Below are positions 7,902 through 16,621 of a stretch of 64,000 bases of DNA, piece after piece. Numbering within the stretch: the stretch's first letter is position 1; each line of letters opens with the position of its first letter. Source of the stretch: Paenibacillus rhizophilus (GTDB lineage: Bacteria > Bacillota > Bacilli > Paenibacillales > Paenibacillaceae); assembly GCF_003854965.1 (NCBI RefSeq), contig NZ_RQPI01000007.1, positions 62,001 through 126,000 on the forward strand, in the 5' to 3' direction. A program made the position numbers and the translations under genes. The notes under the pieces are model-generated. The model did no database searches and was not told where the DNA came from. It worked only from the letters and a program-made list of their open reading frames with translations.

Positions 7902-9212
7902 ATGAAAAAACAAATGAAGATCTGCCTGCTCGCCATAATCATGCTTCTAACGGCTATTTTGTCAGCCTGCGGCAAAACCGGGCAAGGGGATGCAGCTGCG
8001 GAAACGGGAAAGCAGAACGGAGCGGCGGTGTCCGGAGAAGTTGTGGAAATCGAATTTTTGCATCAGCATTCCGGCGATATCATCGACAGGCTTGTGGAAA
8101 AGTACAACCAATCGCAGGATAAAGTCAGAGTAAAGCCGACGTTCGTACAGGGTTCTTACGAAGGCGTGATCGAGAAAATCCAGACGCAGGCGGCGTCAGG
8201 AAAGTTCCCGGACGTATTTACGAACGGATTCGTATATAACCGTTTTGCCATCGACACGCTGCCGGTTGTGCCGGCCTATACCTTCATCGACAAGGAAAAG
8301 ACCGATCTGTCGGATTTCTTCCCATCGATGCTGAATTTGGGCAAAGGCGATGACGGGAAACAGTATATGATGCCTTTTGCCGTCAGCACTCCGCTTGTAT
8401 ATTACAATGCCGATCATTTCAAGGAAGCCGGGCTGGACCCGAATAAGCCGCCCACAACCTGGGAAGAAGTGCGCGAAGCCGCCAAGAAACTGACGAAAGA
8501 CGGACGCTACGGCATATTTTTTGACTATCAGATTACCGGGAACTGGCTGTATCAGGCGATGACGGAAACGGCGGGCGGACAAATGATGTCCAAGGATTTG
8601 AAATCGGTCGGATTTGATTCCGATGCCGGACGCAAGGCGCTTCAGTATTGGGTGGATCTGGTGAACCAGGATAAATCGATGCCGAACCTGGACAGCAAGC
8701 AGGCTTCCCAAAGCTTCCAATCCGGCGGAATTTCCATGTATGTGACGACAACGGCGGCGCTTACCGGATTCCGCAAGCAGTCCGAGTTCGACCTGCGAAC
8801 GGCTCTCTTCCCCTCTTTGGACGGCAACCGTACCGTACCGGCGGGCGGCAACAACCTTGTCATTCTCGCCAAGGACCCGAAGAAGCAGGAAGCCGCCTGG
8901 GATTTCGTTAAATATGCCACTTCGCCTGAAGCGACAACGATGATCGCGCAGGAAATCGGTTATATGGTCACGCGCCAAAGCGCTTTGGAGAACCCGGCAA
9001 TGATGGGGAATTTCCTCAACGAAGTACCGGCGGCGAAGGTTACGTATAATCAGGTCGATAACATGGTGCCTTGGTACAACTTCCCGGGGACATCAGGATC
9101 GAAGGTATACAAAATTGTTCAGGATAACATCCAGGCGGCGCTCTTGCAGCAAAAATCCGTCGATCAAGCGGTCAAGGACGCGGCAAACGAAGCCAACGCC
9201 TTGCTGAAATAG
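7902..9212 (+). CDS. ABC transporter substrate-binding lipoprotein, UgpB-like
   Basis: The 436-residue protein is an extracellular solute-binding protein family 1 (SBP_bac_1) lipoprotein. The signal peptide KKQMKICLLAIIMLL ends in the lipobox LSAC (Cys about 23), after which a flexible linker leads to EIEFLHQHSGD. The sequence pattern (YNADHFKEAGLDP, PPTTWEEVREAAKKL, AGGNNLVIL) is typical of sugar and glycerol-phosphate binders. A GGAGG site precedes ATG 7902. With GlpP upstream, glycerol 3-phosphate or a glycerophosphodiester is the likeliest ligand; a sugar cannot be excluded from sequence. Confidence 0.88.
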   Translation: MKKQMKICLLAIIMLLTAILSACGKTGQGDAAAETGKQNGAAVSGEVVEIEFLHQHSGDIIDRLVEKYNQSQDKVRVKPTFVQGSYEGVIEKIQTQAASGKFPDVFTNGFVYNRFAIDTLPVVPAYTFIDKEKTDLSDFFPSMLNLGKGDDGKQYMMPFAVSTPLVYYNADHFKEAGLDPNKPPTTWEEVREAAKKLTKDGRYGIFFDYQITGNWLYQAMTETAGGQMMSKDLKSVGFDSDAGRKALQYWVDLVNQDKSMPNLDSKQASQSFQSGGISMYVTTTAALTGFRKQSEFDLRTALFPSLDGNRTVPAGGNNLVILAKDPKKQEAAWDFVKYATSPEATTMIAQEIGYMVTRQSALENPAMMGNFLNEVPAAKVTYNQVDNMVPWYNFPGTSGSKVYKIVQDNIQAALLQQKSVDQAVKDAANEANALLK

Positions 9213-9230
9213 AAGCGGAGGGTATGGATA

Positions 9231-10052
9231 TTGGATCACGGCTTTCTTACCCGCGCAAAAGTGTACTTCTTTGATCTTGACGGATGTGTCTATCACGGAG
9301 ACCAGTTATCCCCGGGGATTATCCCGCTCCTCGGGCGGCTGCGGCAGCTCGGCATCGACTACGCGTTTCTCACGAACAACTCCAGGCTGAGCGCTGCTGA
9401 AATTGGCGGAAGACTTGCCGGCATGGGTTTGGAGGTCGCCCCCGAATGTATTCTTCCGGTAACAGATATTGCCGGAAGATTCATCCGGGACAAGTACGGA
9501 GCCGTCACCGTGAAGACGATCGGAAGCGAAAGTCTGGAGCGCGGAATTTCGGCGGCGGGGCACCGGACGGTGAGCTGGGATGAAGGGAAGGCCGACATTG
9601 TCGTCGTTGGCCGGGATACGGCCTTTCATTACGACAAGCTGCAGCAGATTTCGTCGGACATCCTCTCCGGGGCGCGGCTTGTCGCGACCAATCCGGATAT
9701 TTACCACCCGGGCGCGGATGGCATAAAAATTCCGGAGACCGGCGCTCTGCTGGCTTCTATTGAGGCCATGACAGGGACTACGGCGGAGTGTATCGGCAAG
9801 CCTGAGCCTTACATGTTCCTATACGGCATGAAGCTGTACGATGCGGCACCCGACAGCTGCGTGATGGTCGGGGACAATCCGGATACCGATATTCTGGGCA
9901 GCGCACGCGCCGGACTGAAATCCGTATGGATTACCAACGGCGCCCCGGCCGATTCTTCCGTCTGGAAGCGGGAGCCGGGCCAGATTCTGTCCTGTCCGGA
10001 TGTTGTGCTTAACAATATGGAAGAGCTTTACCGTCTCGTCGGCGGTTTCTGA
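9231..10052 (+). CDS. HAD-IIA family phosphatase (NagD/AraL-like)
   Basis: The 273-residue enzyme shows HAD motif I FFDLDGCVYHGD (Asp15/Asp17), motif II in FLTNNSR, a C2-type cap, and the C-terminal VMVGDNPDTDI motif of subclass IIA phosphatases. Members dephosphorylate small phosphates, including phosphoglycolate and glycerol 3-phosphate. It is the last gene of the GlpP-linked operon, so a glycerol-phosphate phosphatase role is reasonable, though inferred. The start is TTG at 9231 with GGAGGG eight bases before; the nearby ATG at 9224 is out of frame. Confidence 0.85.
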   Translation: MDHGFLTRAKVYFFDLDGCVYHGDQLSPGIIPLLGRLRQLGIDYAFLTNNSRLSAAEIGGRLAGMGLEVAPECILPVTDIAGRFIRDKYGAVTVKTIGSESLERGISAAGHRTVSWDEGKADIVVVGRDTAFHYDKLQQISSDILSGARLVATNPDIYHPGADGIKIPETGALLASIEAMTGTTAECIGKPEPYMFLYGMKLYDAAPDSCVMVGDNPDTDILGSARAGLKSVWITNGAPADSSVWKREPGQILSCPDVVLNNMEELYRLVGGF

Positions 10053-10155
10053 AGATGGAGGCTTTGAACAAGAGGCCGGCAGGTTTGAATTCACTCGGAT
10101 TGGATGGTCCTGTTCGTAAGCAAGGAGCTTAATGTAAAATACAGCTAGAGACGTT

Positions 10156-10184
10156 AAAGACACCAAACATGGTGTCTTTTTCGG
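10156..10184 (+). terminator. Terminator of the glpP-linked operon
   Basis: AAAGACACC and GGTGTCTTT form a 9-bp stem with a six-base loop, followed by TTTT. An outer TAGAGAC/GTCTCTA pair encloses it. Confidence 0.8.
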
Positions 10185-10211
10185 TCTCTATTTATAATTA
10201 AAAAACTCTTA

Positions 10212-10240
10212 TTGTCCTTTCAATTAATTCATGCTATATT
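10212..10240 (+). promoter_or_regulatory. Promoter of tRNA-Leu
   Basis: TTGTCC (10212-10217) and TATATT (10235-10240) with 17 bases between them lie 35 bp upstream of the tRNA. Confidence 0.65.
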
Positions 10241-10274
10241 ATTTTTTGTGCCCGCACTATTTTTTATTGCATAC

Positions 10275-10359
<85 letters not shown>

Positions 10360-10404
10360 TTTTAAATAGACAGACAACATCAATGCAGGCCGATCCCTTG
10401 AGCA

Positions 10405-10429
10405 GCTCTTCAATATGAAGAGCCTTTTT
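10405..10429 (+). terminator. Terminator after tRNA-Leu
   Basis: GCTCTTC (10405-10411), loop AATAT, GAAGAGC (10417-10423), then TTTTT. Confidence 0.85.
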
Positions 10430-10469
10430 CTTTTTCGGCGACATATTCTATTTGAAATGAAGTGAGGTT

Positions 10470-11855
10470 ATGATTTCGCCCAATGCGAACGTTAAACAAG
10501 GATTTCTTGATAAATATTTTTCCGGCGAAGCGATAGATTACCGGCAGATTATCTCGCTTTTTATCCCGATTCTGATTGACCAGGCTTTCGTGGTCGGTCT
10601 TAATTTGATCAACACGGCCATGATCAGCTCGGCGGGAGTGGCAGCGATCAGCGCGGTGAACATGATTGACTCGCTTAATATTTTTCTTCTCAGCGTGTTT
10701 ATCGCCGTTGCGACGGGCGGGACGGTTGTAGTGGCCCAGTATAAAGGAAGCGGCAACGATGCCATGGTCTCCAAGGCGACCGCCGGAGCTGTATCTTCGG
10801 TGTCTCTGCTCGCGCTGTTCGTCGGTTTATTCGGCATTTTGTTCCATGGTCCGCTGCTTAACCTGCTGTTCGGCGCGGCTGAACCGGATGTTATGGCCAA
10901 TGCCCGAACGTATTTGATCGGAAGCAGCGTGTCCTACCTAGGCATTGCTGTCGTGGAAGCGGTATGCGGAGCCCTCAGGGGAATCGGAAGAACGCGGGCG
11001 TCGCTGGTGCTTTCGCTGATCATGAATCTGATGTATGTCCTCCTTAATCTCCTGTTTATCAATCTCTTGCATATGGGCGTTCTTGGCATGACGATTTCCA
11101 TCAATGCAGCCCGCTATTTGGGGGCGGCTTGCGCTCTGTATTATTTGTTCCGGATGGACAGCAGCCTGCAAATCAAACTTCGTGATATCCTTACGTTTAA
11201 TCTATCCATGCTAAAAAAAATCATGTTTATCGGCCTGCCGTTCGCGGCGGAACAGATGTTTTTTAACGGTGGCAAAATTTTGACCCAAATTTTCATTGTC
11301 AGCCTGGGCACGTATGCGATTGCCACCAACGCGATCTGCTCCGCTCTTGCCGGAGTTATGCAAATTCCTGCGAATGCGTTGGCTTTGACGATTATTACGG
11401 TGGTCGGCCAGTGTATGGGAAGCGAAAATGTCAAAGATGCTAGAAAATTCACTAAATCTTTTACTGTGGCATCTTCGCTTTCCTTTGTAGTCATGGGGCT
11501 GTTGATCCTGCCGATCTTCAAACCGCTTGTATCGCTGTTTCATCCCCCCGCTGAAATTGTTGACGATATTTTCTTGATCGTACTTATCAATACAATTGCC
11601 CAAATCCCGCTGTGGTCCGCCAGCTTTGTAATGCCTTCTGCGCTTAGAGCGGCGGGGGATTCCAAATTTACGTCTATCGTTTCCATGCTGTCCATGTGGC
11701 TGTTCCGCGTCGTGCTCGGTTATATTTTGGGGATTGTTCTGCATTTGGGCATTCTCGGCGTCTGGCTCGCGATGGATTGCGAATGGGCCGTACGGGGCGG
11801 GATTTTTCTCAAACGGTTCCTCGGGAAAAAATGGTATCAGCACCGTCTTATTTAA
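10470..11855 (+). CDS. MATE family multidrug/Na+ exporter
   Basis: The 461-residue protein has the twelve-helix pattern and two homologous halves of MatE-domain transporters, with segments such as DQAFVVGLNLINTAMIS, GGTVVVAQYKGSGN and the second-half GLPFAAEQMFFNGG. These antiporters export cationic compounds using Na+ or H+ gradients in the cytoplasmic membrane. ATG 10470 follows GAAGTGAGG. It stands between the tRNA and decayed nif-like genes. The substrate cannot be told from sequence. Confidence 0.9.
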   Translation: MISPNANVKQGFLDKYFSGEAIDYRQIISLFIPILIDQAFVVGLNLINTAMISSAGVAAISAVNMIDSLNIFLLSVFIAVATGGTVVVAQYKGSGNDAMVSKATAGAVSSVSLLALFVGLFGILFHGPLLNLLFGAAEPDVMANARTYLIGSSVSYLGIAVVEAVCGALRGIGRTRASLVLSLIMNLMYVLLNLLFINLLHMGVLGMTISINAARYLGAACALYYLFRMDSSLQIKLRDILTFNLSMLKKIMFIGLPFAAEQMFFNGGKILTQIFIVSLGTYAIATNAICSALAGVMQIPANALALTIITVVGQCMGSENVKDARKFTKSFTVASSLSFVVMGLLILPIFKPLVSLFHPPAEIVDDIFLIVLINTIAQIPLWSASFVMPSALRAAGDSKFTSIVSMLSMWLFRVVLGYILGIVLHLGILGVWLAMDCEWAVRGGIFLKRFLGKKWYQHRLI

Positions 11856-11877
11856 CAAATCCGTCTTTAGGGGGTAC

Positions 11878-12144
11878 ATGAATGGCGCATATTATTTTAA
11901 TGCCCCCTCGGTCAAAGCGGGCCGGGTCGTTCCGGGAGCCCTTTCCCGGGAGGAGACGCTGGACTTATTATGCAGCGACCCTATCCTGATTAAGCGCCCG
12001 CTGATGAATACCGGCAGCCAGCTTCTTGCGGGCTTCGATTCGGAATACCTGAAGGAGATCGGTCTTTGTGAAGTTCCCTCGGGATACAACACAGGATGCC
12101 AGATGAATGACCAGGGAAGCGCCTGCCCATCTTCCCAATCGTGA
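11878..12144 (+). pseudogene. N-terminally truncated NifO/ArsC-like nitrogenase-associated protein
   Basis: The frame reads YYFNAPSVKAGRVVPGALS, then CSDPILIKRPLM and GFDSEYLKEIGL, and ends with two Cys in GCQMNDQGSACPSS. This matches the C-terminal half of the arsenate-reductase-like nitrogenase-associated proteins (consensus as I recall it: WFN..AP.VKSGEVDP, DPLLIRRPLM, GFD). The N-terminal thioredoxin-like half with its cysteine is absent; upstream sequence belongs to the MATE gene. The frame is open for 88 codons from ATG 11878, so a peptide could still be made, but not a working protein of the family. Confidence 0.6.
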
Positions 12145-12149
12145 GTAAG

Positions 12150-12411
12150 GTTGAACTATTCATAGCGGCGTTTGAAATGAGAGAGCACATGGACGCTGGT
12201 GGAAATACGCAAAACGGGAAGCGACAGCTTCACAGGGAGGCACAGCCAGGAGCAGTTGAACAAAATCATCGGCCTTTTATCCGATTGCGGCACCGTGCTT
12301 GTCAGCCGGATCGGCATGGGGGCCTTGGAGGAGCTGAAGGAGCTCGGGATTGCGTTCAGTACCGATTATATCTCGCTTAAGCATGCGCAAGAGAAGCTGG
12401 TTATTGCCTGA
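12150..12411 (+). pseudogene. Frameshifted NifX/NifB C-terminal-like gene remnant
   Basis: The part from about 12190 reads TWTLVEIRKTGSDSF, then LNKIIGLLSDCGTVLVSRIG and GALEELKELGIAF, ending at 12411. This is the pattern of dinitrogenase iron-molybdenum cofactor (NifX/NifB C-terminal) domains. The preceding strand FIAAFEMREH lies in another frame, so a frameshift near 12185-12190 splits the domain, and the N-terminal strand with the conserved His is lost. It lies directly after the NifO-like remnant, suggesting decay of one nitrogenase accessory locus. Confidence 0.55.
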
Positions 12412-12519
12412 GTCCTCCGTCAATTATAGATGTTATCTGAAGCGGAAGTTAGATGTTGTTCCCCGTATGCTTTTTTCCCTCCGGAACTGTTCAATCATGG
12501 CGCTTTCAGTCTGCGGACA

Positions 12520-13614
12520 TTACAATCCATGTTTTGTTCCCGGCACTTCCGCCAGTGGTGACGCTCCCGGCAGCAATTCGCGATAAACGCCGAGCATCTC
12601 TTCCGCCATGCGTCCGGCACGGTAGTAGTCGAGCCCCATTCCGGAACGGGCGCGGTAGTGCTGCCGCATTACATCATCGTCGAGGAGCCGGGCGATCGCG
12701 TCTGCGAGCGTCTTGGCGTCTCTGGGCGGCACCAATATGCCGGATTCCCCATGATCCAGCGCCTCGGGAATGCCGTCTACCTCGGTCGCGACGATGGCGC
12801 AACCCGATTCCCTGGCCTCAATCAGGACAAGTCCGAACGGTTCCTTATGGGAGGCGAGGACGAACACATCGGCCGCTTTCATCCACCGGCGGCTTTCGGA
12901 TTGGAAGCCTGCGAACCGGATGCGGCCGGAATATGGGGAGGACGAAGCGTGCTCTTCGAACCTTGCCCTGTCCGGACCGTCGCCTACGATGTATAGCTTT
13001 ACATCCGGATGGCAGCCTGCAAGGAGATTAAAAGCGTCAATGAGGTCGGAGATTCCTTTGCGCTCGTACATGCCGGCAACCGTGACAATGGCCCGCCCTT
13101 CCAAGGGTTCGGGGCCGGAATCCGAATTGCGCGGGCTTCCGATCGTGCCGTTCAGAATGACGCGCAGCTTGTCCCGTTTGACGCCCCGGCTCGCCATAGC
13201 ATCGCAGACCGCCTGGCTGACGGCGATCACCCTGTCGCCGACTTTCATGAAATCGGCGCTCTTTTGAAATTCGTTATGGACATGGGTCACGATCTTGTAT
13301 TTGCGGAAGCCCCTCAGAAAGCGGGCGAGCACCGCGCCGGTCATCATATGCGCATGAATGATATCGGGTGCGAAGTCCGCAACCATCCGTCTGAAATCAA
13401 AAACAGCCCGCATAAGCTGGGCGGGCTTTCTCGTCTGGTCCAGGCGGTAGTGACGAATATGATATCGGGTAAGAAGTTCTTCGTACTGGCCGCCTGCCGA
13501 TATAATTCCTACCTGATGATTTCTTGCAGTCTGTTCGCAGGCCAAGTCGATCATGACGTTGACGATGCCGTTGCCCGACTCTTTCACGTGATTGGCAACA
13601 TGAAGGATACGCAT
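12520..13614 (-). CDS. Glycosyltransferase family 4
   Basis: This is a GT-B fold retaining glycosyltransferase of about 364 residues. MRILHVANHVKESGNGIVNV forms the N-terminal acceptor domain, IIHAHMM is a typical GT4 segment, and the donor domain carries VAGMYERKGISDLIDAF and the EX7E pattern in KEPFGLVLIE followed by EVDGIPEAL. These enzymes add nucleotide-sugar-derived residues to surface polymers or lipids. The ATG at 13614 has AAGGAGG eight bases upstream; a TTG one codon earlier is the alternative. It lies 13 bp downstream of the GT2 gene in one operon. Confidence 0.9.
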   Translation of the reverse strand: MRILHVANHVKESGNGIVNVMIDLACEQTARNHQVGIISAGGQYEELLTRYHIRHYRLDQTRKPAQLMRAVFDFRRMVADFAPDIIHAHMMTGAVLARFLRGFRKYKIVTHVHNEFQKSADFMKVGDRVIAVSQAVCDAMASRGVKRDKLRVILNGTIGSPRNSDSGPEPLEGRAIVTVAGMYERKGISDLIDAFNLLAGCHPDVKLYIVGDGPDRARFEEHASSSPYSGRIRFAGFQSESRRWMKAADVFVLASHKEPFGLVLIEARESGCAIVATEVDGIPEALDHGESGILVPPRDAKTLADAIARLLDDDVMRQHYRARSGMGLDYYRAGRMAEEMLGVYRELLPGASPLAEVPGTKHGL

Positions 13615-13627
13615 CAAGCTTCCCTCC

Positions 13628-14434
13628 TTATACAGGCCGTTTCTCGCTTTCTATAACATAGACCGGCTTCTCGCGCTTTTTCTCTCGACCGTACAGCTCG
13701 TATAACTTGATTTCCTTAAGGAACTCATAATACATCCAGAAAAAAGCGACGCTGAACCCGGCAATTCCTTTCGTAATCATCTTGCGGACGAACAGGGTAT
13801 AGACCAGCTTGGCGGGCGGACGGAACAGAAGTCTCATCAGGCTGAACGGCCGCTGCCTGTCATATTCTTTTCGCGCCTCAAGGTCGGTGTACTTGTTGAA
13901 GCGTCGCACATGGTCCTGGATGCTGCGGTAGCCATGATGCCAGAGAGTACCTTCCAGACAAGGCACGGCGGCAGGGTCGACATCCGGTCCTTCGTGAACG
14001 AGGACATCTTTCATCCGCACTTCGTCTTTTTTGTACAGTCTGACGAGATGCTCGCCCTTCGGCATCCACTTGCCGAGAAAATCGCCGATCCGGTAGACTG
14101 TATAGGCTTTTACCTCATTTTCCGGCTGCCTTTTCCAGTTCGACAACGATTTCTGAAGCTCTTCGCTGACTTCTTCATCCGAATCGATAAAAAAGATCCA
14201 GTTGCTGGGGGCTTTCTCCGCTCCGAATATACGCTGTTTGGCATACCCCGGCCAAGGATTGTGGTAGACGCTGCAGCCCAGATGCTCAGCGATAAGAACC
14301 GTTCCATCTGTGCTGCCTCCGTCGACGACGACGATATCATCCGCAAAAGGGCGGCAGGAGAGAATAGCTTGCTCGATTTTCTCTTCTTCGTTCTGAGTGA
14401 TGATCACAACAGACAATCGTTTGCTGTCAGTCAA
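13628..14434 (-). CDS. Glycosyltransferase family 2
   Basis: This GT-A enzyme of about 268 residues opens with LSVVIITQNEEEKIEQAI, then DIVVVDGGSTDGT and the metal-binding FIDSDEEV, and resembles the WaaE/KdtX-type subgroup (GYAKQRIFGAEKA). A hydrophobic patch near the C-terminus (GIAGFSVAFFWMYYEF) may contact the membrane. A TTG at 14434 fits the AGAGGTGA site nine bases upstream; GTG 14446 overlaps that site. It probably works with the adjacent GT4 enzyme on a cell-surface glycan. Confidence 0.87.
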   Translation of the reverse strand: MTDSKRLSVVIITQNEEEKIEQAILSCRPFADDIVVVDGGSTDGTVLIAEHLGCSVYHNPWPGYAKQRIFGAEKAPSNWIFFIDSDEEVSEELQKSLSNWKRQPENEVKAYTVYRIGDFLGKWMPKGEHLVRLYKKDEVRMKDVLVHEGPDVDPAAVPCLEGTLWHHGYRSIQDHVRRFNKYTDLEARKEYDRQRPFSLMRLLFRPPAKLVYTLFVRKMITKGIAGFSVAFFWMYYEFLKEIKLYELYGREKKREKPVYVIESEKRPV

Positions 14435-14687
14435 TGGTTGGTTCACCTCTTTCGGGTTATTCCGCCAGCTGAGTATAACGGGAATCCAATGCTTTATGTC
14501 TTATATTTTTGATAATAAATGGTTTTAGCTTTAGTTTAATCCTTATACCAAACAAGTGTATATACCTCGATAGTTCACCTTCTATTCATCCGTTCGGATG
14601 AGGGATTCCGCACCCGTTATTTCGGTCAATCATAAACACAAAATTGTAACAATCTCATAAAAACATGAAAAGTATGCAATCTGGTCA

Positions 14688-14717
14688 TTGACGCAGCAAT
14701 GGGAAAAACAATATAAT
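14688..14717 (+). promoter_or_regulatory. Sigma-A promoter of the ABC-radical SAM operon
   Basis: TTGACG (14688-14693) and a perfect TATAAT (14712-14717) are separated by 18 bases. Transcription would start near 14724, about 220 bp before the first gene. Confidence 0.75.
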
Positions 14718-14723
14718 CCTATC

Positions 14724-14837
14724 AAGTAAGTAGGGATTGACCCAAACCTTGTGAAAGAATGCACCAGCCATAGCTAAAGTCGAGCGGATAACCGCAGGCC
14801 GTACTTTCCTCTTAAGGGGAATGTAGCGGCTTTTTTT
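14724..14837 (+). promoter_or_regulatory. Structured leader ending in an intrinsic terminator; riboswitch or attenuator candidate
   Basis: After the promoter, about 70 bases of leader precede a terminator: GCCGTACTTTCC (14798-14809) pairs with GGGGAA, GTA and CGGC (14817-14830), followed by seven T (14831-14837). A terminator between a good promoter and the first gene implies regulated read-through. I compared it by eye with SAM, TPP, cobalamin, FMN, guanidine and T-box consensus features and found no match, so the class is unknown. The stretch 14838-14945 holds only the ribosome binding site. Confidence 0.6.
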
Positions 14838-14945
14838 GTAGAAATTTGGATGTTGCCGGCGTAATTTTTATAATGTGCAGAAACTATGTAACTTTAAAAC
14901 CGAGTATTCACATTGAAAAAATCTAATTTAAAAGGAGTGATTGAG

Positions 14946-15794
14946 GTGTCCTATTATCCTTTGATCTCATCCGGCACGATCATCGAAGGTTCCCCTGAGG
15001 AGAATGTCCAGTCGCCCATTATATCTATACGGCAGCTCGGCAAATCTTTTCAGTCCGGAGCCGGTAAGAATGCCGTTCGCTATCAGGTGCTGAAAGATGT
15101 CGATCTGAACATTAATAAAGGGGAGTTTTTTATCCTCCTGGGCCCCAGCGGCTGCGGCAAATCCACATTGCTTAACCTGATCGCCGGCTTTGAGAAGCAA
15201 ACCGAGGGCGAGCTGCTTGTGGATGGCCAGGCAATCGAACGTCCCGGAAAAGAGCGCGCGATGGTATTTCAGCATCCGGATGCCTCTTTGTTCCCCTGGC
15301 TGAATGTGAGAGAAAATATTGAATTTGGCCTTCGCATGCAGGGGATGAAGAAGGGGGAGCGCAAAGCGATATCCGACCGTTACATTGAACTGGCGGGTCT
15401 TACGGGACATGAACGCAAATTTCCGCGTGAGCTGTCCGGGGGCATGAAGCAGCGGGTGCAAATCGCCAGAGTGCTCGCCAATGAGCCGGACATTCTGCTG
15501 ATGGACGAACCGCTCGGAGCTTTGGACGCGTTCACCCGCAGAGTTATGCAGGAGGAGCTGGTGCGAATCTGGTCGGAGACGAAGAAGACGATCATTTTCG
15601 TCACGCATGATATCCAGGAAGCGGTGCTACTCGGCGGCCGGATCGGGATCATGTCCATAGGTCCGGACTCGCGGGTATTCGAAATTATGGACAATCGCCT
15701 GGAGTATCCCCGTGATTTGACCTCGCGGGAATTTAATCTGATACAGAAGAAGCTGCAGGGTATCTTTCAAGACGATCTTTATTTCCATTTGTAA
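14946..15794 (+). CDS. ABC transporter ATP-binding protein, SsuB/TauB-like
   Basis: The 282-residue ATPase has Walker A GPSGCGKST, Q-loop VFQHPDASLFPW, signature LSGGMKQR, Walker B ILLMDEP and switch His in FVTHD. Sequence type is that of nitrate/sulfonate/taurine/thiamine-precursor importers. GTG 14946 is preceded by AAAGGAGTGA; an in-frame TTG at 14913 has no site. It is the first gene of a four-gene unit with permease, binding protein and radical SAM enzyme, spaced 18 bp or less from the permease. Confidence 0.9.
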   Translation: MSYYPLISSGTIIEGSPEENVQSPIISIRQLGKSFQSGAGKNAVRYQVLKDVDLNINKGEFFILLGPSGCGKSTLLNLIAGFEKQTEGELLVDGQAIERPGKERAMVFQHPDASLFPWLNVRENIEFGLRMQGMKKGERKAISDRYIELAGLTGHERKFPRELSGGMKQRVQIARVLANEPDILLMDEPLGALDAFTRRVMQEELVRIWSETKKTIIFVTHDIQEAVLLGGRIGIMSIGPDSRVFEIMDNRLEYPRDLTSREFNLIQKKLQGIFQDDLYFHL

Positions 15795-15812
15795 CAGAAA
15801 GGAGGAAAACGT

Positions 15813-16589
15813 ATGCGTTATGTTCGGAAGGGACTGCAGATGGGAATTGTTTCTTGGCTGCTGTTCCTGGTCCTGTGGCAGCTGTTTGCCATGAATTCGA
15901 ATCAGGACTATTTTCCGACTCCCGTTCAGACGCTTCACGGAGCGATTGAGCTGATTGCGGACAATTCGCTGTTCACTTATGTCTTTATCAGCTTTAAACG
16001 GGTGCTGCTCGGTTGGCTGCTTGGCAGCCTGCTGGGCATTCCGGCGGGCCTCTTGATCGGCCGGTTCAAATGGCTCCGGCAGCTGGTCGAGCCTTACCTG
16101 AACTTCTTCCGGTTCATTCCGGCCCTGGCCTTCATCACTTTGTTCATTCTGTGGTTTGGGATCGGAGAGCAGTCGAAGGTCATTCTGATTATGTATGCGA
16201 CGCTGTTCATCGTCATTCTGAACACGGCAGCCGGCGTAGTGAACGTCGAGGACGACAAAATCCGCTCGGCAAGGTCGCTTGGAGCCTCGGAGCGGCAGAT
16301 TTTAATCCATGTGATTATTCCCGCCGTCGTTCCCGCCTTCTTTAACGGGGTTCGGCTGGCGATGGGGAATTCGTTCATGGCCATTGTCGGCGCGGAAATG
16401 ATCGCCGCCAACGAAGGGGTCGGCTATCTCATCTGGACTTCGCGGCTGTACTCCAAGACGGACTGGATTTTCGTTGGTCTGCTGCTGCTTGGACTGATGG
16501 GCTTTATCGGAGATCAGCTGCTGCGCTGGCTGGGAAAGACATCGCTGAAGCGCTATGGAATTGCCAAGGAAACAAGATTTGGAAGGTGA
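15813..16589 (+). CDS. ABC transporter permease, SsuC/TauC-like
   Basis: The 258-residue protein has six membrane segments and the docking loop DDKIRSARSLGASERQI with its following IIPAVVPAFFNG helix, typical of BPD_transp_1 permeases of the SsuC group. The start ATG follows AAAGGAGGAAAA. The GTGA at its end overlaps a possible GTG start of the next gene. It forms the homodimeric channel with the preceding ATPase. Confidence 0.92.
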   Translation: MRYVRKGLQMGIVSWLLFLVLWQLFAMNSNQDYFPTPVQTLHGAIELIADNSLFTYVFISFKRVLLGWLLGSLLGIPAGLLIGRFKWLRQLVEPYLNFFRFIPALAFITLFILWFGIGEQSKVILIMYATLFIVILNTAAGVVNVEDDKIRSARSLGASERQILIHVIIPAVVPAFFNGVRLAMGNSFMAIVGAEMIAANEGVGYLIWTSRLYSKTDWIFVGLLLLGLMGFIGDQLLRWLGKTSLKRYGIAKETRFGR

Positions 16590-16621
16590 ATTTGAAAGTA
16601 ACCAATGGGGGGACAAGACAA

